From Chitinophagaceae bacterium (GTDB lineage Bacteria > Bacteroidota > Bacteroidia > Chitinophagales > Chitinophagaceae): a stretch of DNA of 10,239 bases. The position numbers and the translations under genes are program-made. Location: assembly GCA_947468255.1 (NCBI GenBank), contig CANIMM010000089.1, positions 1 through 10,239 on the forward strand, read 5' to 3'. Shown piece by piece: positions 7,404 to 10,239 of this stretch (its first letter is position 1; each line of letters starts with the position of its first letter). The notes under the pieces are model-generated. The model was not told the origin of the DNA. It was given only the letters and a program-made list of their open reading frames with translations, and did no database searches.

Positions 7404-8690
7404 ATGAAAAACTTGATAGAAGAACTTACTTGGAGGGGAATGATACAGGATATAATGCCTGGAACCGAAGAACAATTGAACAAAGAAATGACCACCGGCT
7501 ATATTGGATTTGACCCTACTGCTGACAGTCTACACATTGGTAATCTGGTACCCATAATTTTATTAATCCATCTTCAAAAATGTGGCCACAAACCCATTGC
7601 ATTGGTGGGTGGAGCTACCGGAATGGTAGGCGATCCCAGCGGAAAAAGTGAAGAAAGAAACCTTTTAAGCGAAGATATCCTCAATCACAATGTGGCAAAG
7701 GTGAAATTACAACTGGAAAAATATTTAAACTTTGACCCCTCCCTACCCAATGCAGCGGAAATGGTTAATAATTACGACTGGTTTAGGCAGATTAGTTTTT
7801 TAGATTTCATAAGAGATACCGGCAAATATATTACCGTCAACTACATGATGAGTAAAGACAGTGTGCGCAAAAGACTGGACAGTGATAATGGAATGAGCTT
7901 TACCGAATTTACCTACCAGCTAGTGCAGGGATACGATTATTATTGGCTGCATAAAAACAAAGGCTGCAAATTACAAATGGGAGGAAGTGACCAATGGGGC
8001 AATATAGTAACCGGTACAGAACTTATTCGCAAAAAAAGTAGCGGTGAAGCATTTGCATTTACTTGTCCGCTCATTACCAAAGCGGATGGCGGTAAATTTG
8101 GCAAATCAGAAAAAGGAAATGTTTGGCTAGATACAGCAAAAACATCTCCCTATCAATTCTACCAGTTTTGGTTAAATGCAGCAGATGCAGATGCAATCAA
8201 ATACATCAAAATATTTACATTTTTATCCAAGGAAGAAATTGATACATTGATTGCACAACATACCGGCAACGAACACCAGCGGATACTTCAAAAAAGACTA
8301 GCAGAAGAAGTGACCTGTTTTGTACACAGCCGATTGGACTATGAGTTTGCTGTAAAATCATCTGAAATACTGTTCAACAATGATACCGCCGAAATATTAC
8401 AGCAACTCAATGAAGAACAACTGCTGCAGGTAATGGAAGGTATCCCTACCGCTGATTATTCACTGGCAAACTTGCATTCTGGTGTAGATATTGTAAGCTT
8501 TTTAGCCGACACAAACATTTTTCCCAGCAAGGGCGAAGCGCGCAAGATGGTGCAAGGTGGAGGCATTAGTATTAATAAAATAAAAGTAGATTCAATTGAA
8601 CTAGCCTTAAGCGAAGCATTATTGCTAAATGATAAGTATTTGCTAGTGCAAAAAGGAAAGAAAAACTATACGCTCGTAAGGATACTGTAA
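7404..8690 (+). CDS. tyrS: Tyrosine--tRNA ligase
   Basis: The 428-residue protein charges tRNA-Tyr with tyrosine using ATP, in the cytoplasm. It has the class I Rossmann catalytic core with the HIGH signature as HIGN (44-47) in YIGFDPTADSLHIGNL (33-48), the VGGATGMVGDPSGKSEER segment (68-85), the tyrosine-binding helix TYQLVQGYDYY (170-180), GGSDQWGN (193-200), and the KMSKS loop as KFGKS (231-235). The C-terminal part (about 362-425) is an S4-type RNA-binding domain (FPSKGEARKMVQGGGISIN, 373-391). Length matches the bacterial TyrS of E. coli type (about 424). The ATG at 7404 gives the usual family N-terminus (NLIEELTWRGMIQDIMPG). It has its own upstream gap of 222 bp and converges on the histidine kinase gene, so it is probably monocistronic. 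Nothing looks damaged. Confidence 0.97.
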   Translation: MKNLIEELTWRGMIQDIMPGTEEQLNKEMTTGYIGFDPTADSLHIGNLVPIILLIHLQKCGHKPIALVGGATGMVGDPSGKSEERNLLSEDILNHNVAKVKLQLEKYLNFDPSLPNAAEMVNNYDWFRQISFLDFIRDTGKYITVNYMMSKDSVRKRLDSDNGMSFTEFTYQLVQGYDYYWLHKNKGCKLQMGGSDQWGNIVTGTELIRKKSSGEAFAFTCPLITKADGGKFGKSEKGNVWLDTAKTSPYQFYQFWLNAADADAIKYIKIFTFLSKEEIDTLIAQHTGNEHQRILQKRLAEEVTCFVHSRLDYEFAVKSSEILFNNDTAEILQQLNEEQLLQVMEGIPTADYSLANLHSGVDIVSFLADTNIFPSKGEARKMVQGGGISINKIKVDSIELALSEALLLNDKYLLVQKGKKNYTLVRIL

Positions 8691-8769
8691 CAATCCCCTT
8701 ACTTGGTAAAAATTTAATGCTATACTTTTAATTTGATTCGTAAACTCCTGTATTCCCTTTTGAAAATTT

Positions 8770-10239
8770 CTAATGCGCCAATTCACTGATTTCATTTTGC
8801 AATGCATCTATAACCAAGCTTAGGGTAGTGATCATCTTTGAAAGTAATAAGGGCATATCGGTATGGTTCGGGGCTTTTTGCGCCATTGTTTCTATTAGCC
8901 GGATGGGTTCTTTTAAGGAAAAGACTCCTAGGTTGTCAAGTACTGGTTTAATTTGATGAGCGATTTCTGCCATTGACTTAAAATCATGTAAGCGATAGCT
9001 CTGCTCCATTGCTATCAACTTAGCTGGAGTTTCGGAAATAAATAAGTTGATCATCTTTTCAACAAACTCATTATTTCCACGTCCTACATTTTGAAGAATT
9101 GTTAGATCATACAATTTATCAGAAGAATTCGTATTACTGCAAGTAAACTTTACACCCTCCATTTTTTTAAGCCAAAAAGCAACCACATTAAGGAGATCTT
9201 TTTCAATAAAGGGTTTAGATAAATAACCATTCATACCAGCAGCTAAATATTTATCGTTGTCTCCTTTAATAGCATTGGCCGTTAAGGCGATAATAGGCAA
9301 TCCCTTACTGATCTTCGATCTGATAATAGCAGTCGCCTCCACTCCATCCATCACTGGCATTTGAATATCCATGAGCACAATATCAAAAAGAATTTTCTCC
9401 AATATTTCGACTGCTTCTTTTCCGTTTTGAGCCGTTGTTATGATGGCGCCATGATTGGTTAAAATAGTGGCTGCTACCAATCGATTCATTTGATTATCAT
9501 CTACCAGCAATACTTTTTTGTCGACAAGTATTTTTGAATCAATTTCAAAAATTGGCTTTTCCGGCAGATTTTCAAAAGTTCCTTTATCCAATTTAATCTT
9601 CAATGAAATCGTAGAACCAATACCCTTTTTACTTTTAACCTGTATTTCTCCACCCATTAAATTAATTAGATCTTTACAGATACTCATTCCCAAACCAGTA
9701 CCTCCATGTTGCCTAGTTACGGAAGCATCTTCTTGTGAAAATTTTTCAAATAAACAATCCAAAAAATTAGCTTCCATCCCAATTCCAGTATCCTTCACGG
9801 TTATTTGAATTGTTTGCGACAAAAGGCCTTCATTCAAAACCTCACAAGAAATATCTACGTTGCCCTTTTCAGTAAATTTAATAGCATTACTAATCAGGTT
9901 GATCAATACTTGGTTAAGCCGATATGGATCGCCCATCAAGACAGGGCTTATCGCTGGATCAAAAAAGACATTGTTGAGGGAAAGACCTTTTTCCTCTGCC
10001 CGATGACTCAGTACTCGAAGCGCACTGTTGAGTAATTCCTTTGGCCCAAAGCCGATCCTTTCCAGATGAAGCTTTCCCGCATCAATTTTTGAAAAATCTA
10101 AAATATCGTTGATGATAAAAAGTAAATTATCGGATGCTGAATGAATCGTTTCTAAGTAAAATTGCTGGGTACTATCCAGATTCGTTTTTGCCAATTGAGT
10201 AGACATGCCGATAATAGCATTCATAGGGGTTCTAATTTC
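8770..10239 (-). CDS. Hybrid sensor histidine kinase (HisKA-HATPase-REC-HPt), partial (N-terminus off the right edge)
   Basis: The frame is open to the right edge; 489 residues are visible, numbered here from the first complete codon (10237-10239). They begin EIRTPMNAIIGM, the end of the H-box (S-H-E-x-R-T-P), so the phosphoacceptor histidine should be one codon outside the window. The Met at 10224 is internal, not the start. Next come the ATPase motifs: N-box NLISNAIKFT (114-123), G1 DTGIGM (150-155), F-box FEKFSQED (164-171) and G2 GGTGLGM (179-185). A receiver domain at about 240-358 has the acidic pair Asp247/Asp248, phosphoacceptor Asp291, Thr320 and Lys342. A C-terminal HPt-like domain (about 380-489) has His428 in AHQIKP. 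All phosphorelay residues inside the window are present. The sensory N-terminus is not visible, so the stimulus is unknown. No response-regulator partner gene lies in the window. The gene converges on tyrS across 79 bp without a recognisable terminator. Confidence 0.95.
   Translation of the reverse strand, partial: EIRTPMNAIIGMSTQLAKTNLDSTQQFYLETIHSASDNLLFIINDILDFSKIDAGKLHLERIGFGPKELLNSALRVLSHRAEEKGLSLNNVFFDPAISPVLMGDPYRLNQVLINLISNAIKFTEKGNVDISCEVLNEGLLSQTIQITVKDTGIGMEANFLDCLFEKFSQEDASVTRQHGGTGLGMSICKDLINLMGGEIQVKSKKGIGSTISLKIKLDKGTFENLPEKPIFEIDSKILVDKKVLLVDDNQMNRLVAATILTNHGAIITTAQNGKEAVEILEKILFDIVLMDIQMPVMDGVEATAIIRSKISKGLPIIALTANAIKGDNDKYLAAGMNGYLSKPFIEKDLLNVVAFWLKKMEGVKFTCSNTNSSDKLYDLTILQNVGRGNNEFVEKMINLFISETPAKLIAMEQSYRLHDFKSMAEIAHQIKPVLDNLGVFSLKEPIRLIETMAQKAPNHTDMPLLLSKMITTLSLVIDALQNEISELAH

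Noticed and set aside
8691..8769. Possible bidirectional terminator between tyrS and the kinase gene
   Set aside because: I found no stem of useful length; only short AT palindromes are present.
10222..10224. ATG as the start of the histidine kinase
   Set aside because: The frame stays open upstream and encodes EIRTP, part of the H-box, so this Met is internal and the gene continues beyond the window.

Overview
The window looks like chromosomal DNA of a Bacteroidota bacterium, probably Chitinophagaceae or a near relative. This rests on a PorW/SprE-type protein of the Bacteroidota-specific type IX secretion system (T9SS), a bactofilin beside a small membrane protein of the bactofilin-linked M23 family, AT-rich DNA, almost no Shine-Dalgarno sequences, and A-rich stretches before the starts. 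I saw no mobile elements, CRISPR arrays, tRNAs or rRNAs. The lineage below phylum is inference.

Layout: a minus-strand gene block fills positions 1522 down to 1. In transcription order it encodes a membrane-anchored coiled-coil protein, a bactofilin, a four-helix membrane protein, and the N-terminal part of a SprT-like zinc metalloprotease that runs off the left edge. The last two genes overlap by 8 bp. A roughly 100-bp divergent region separates this block from a plus-strand pair: porW/sprE (1022 aa) and a class A penicillin-binding protein (804 aa). A 222-bp intergenic stretch with two small hairpins follows, then tyrS (tyrosyl-tRNA synthetase). Convergent to tyrS, the right end carries a minus-strand hybrid histidine kinase, cut by the right edge one codon before its expected phosphoacceptor histidine.

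How the genes fit together: positions 640 to 7181 form a cell-envelope neighbourhood. Bactofilin is a polymer-forming scaffold that in other bacteria positions peptidoglycan enzymes. The class A PBP makes peptidoglycan. PorW is thought to connect the periplasmic T9SS ring to the outer-membrane translocon. A joint role in fitting the secretion machine and cell wall together is plausible but not shown by the sequence. tyrS is housekeeping, and the kinase is a signalling protein whose input domain lies outside the window.

I see no convincing wholly new system. The points most worth checking are the bactofilin-linked protein that lacks an M23 peptidase domain, the PorW signal peptide without a good lipobox, the AtpI-like membrane protein coupled to a SprT-like protease, the Thr-to-Pro change in the PBP glycosyltransferase motif, and the nested hairpin in front of tyrS.
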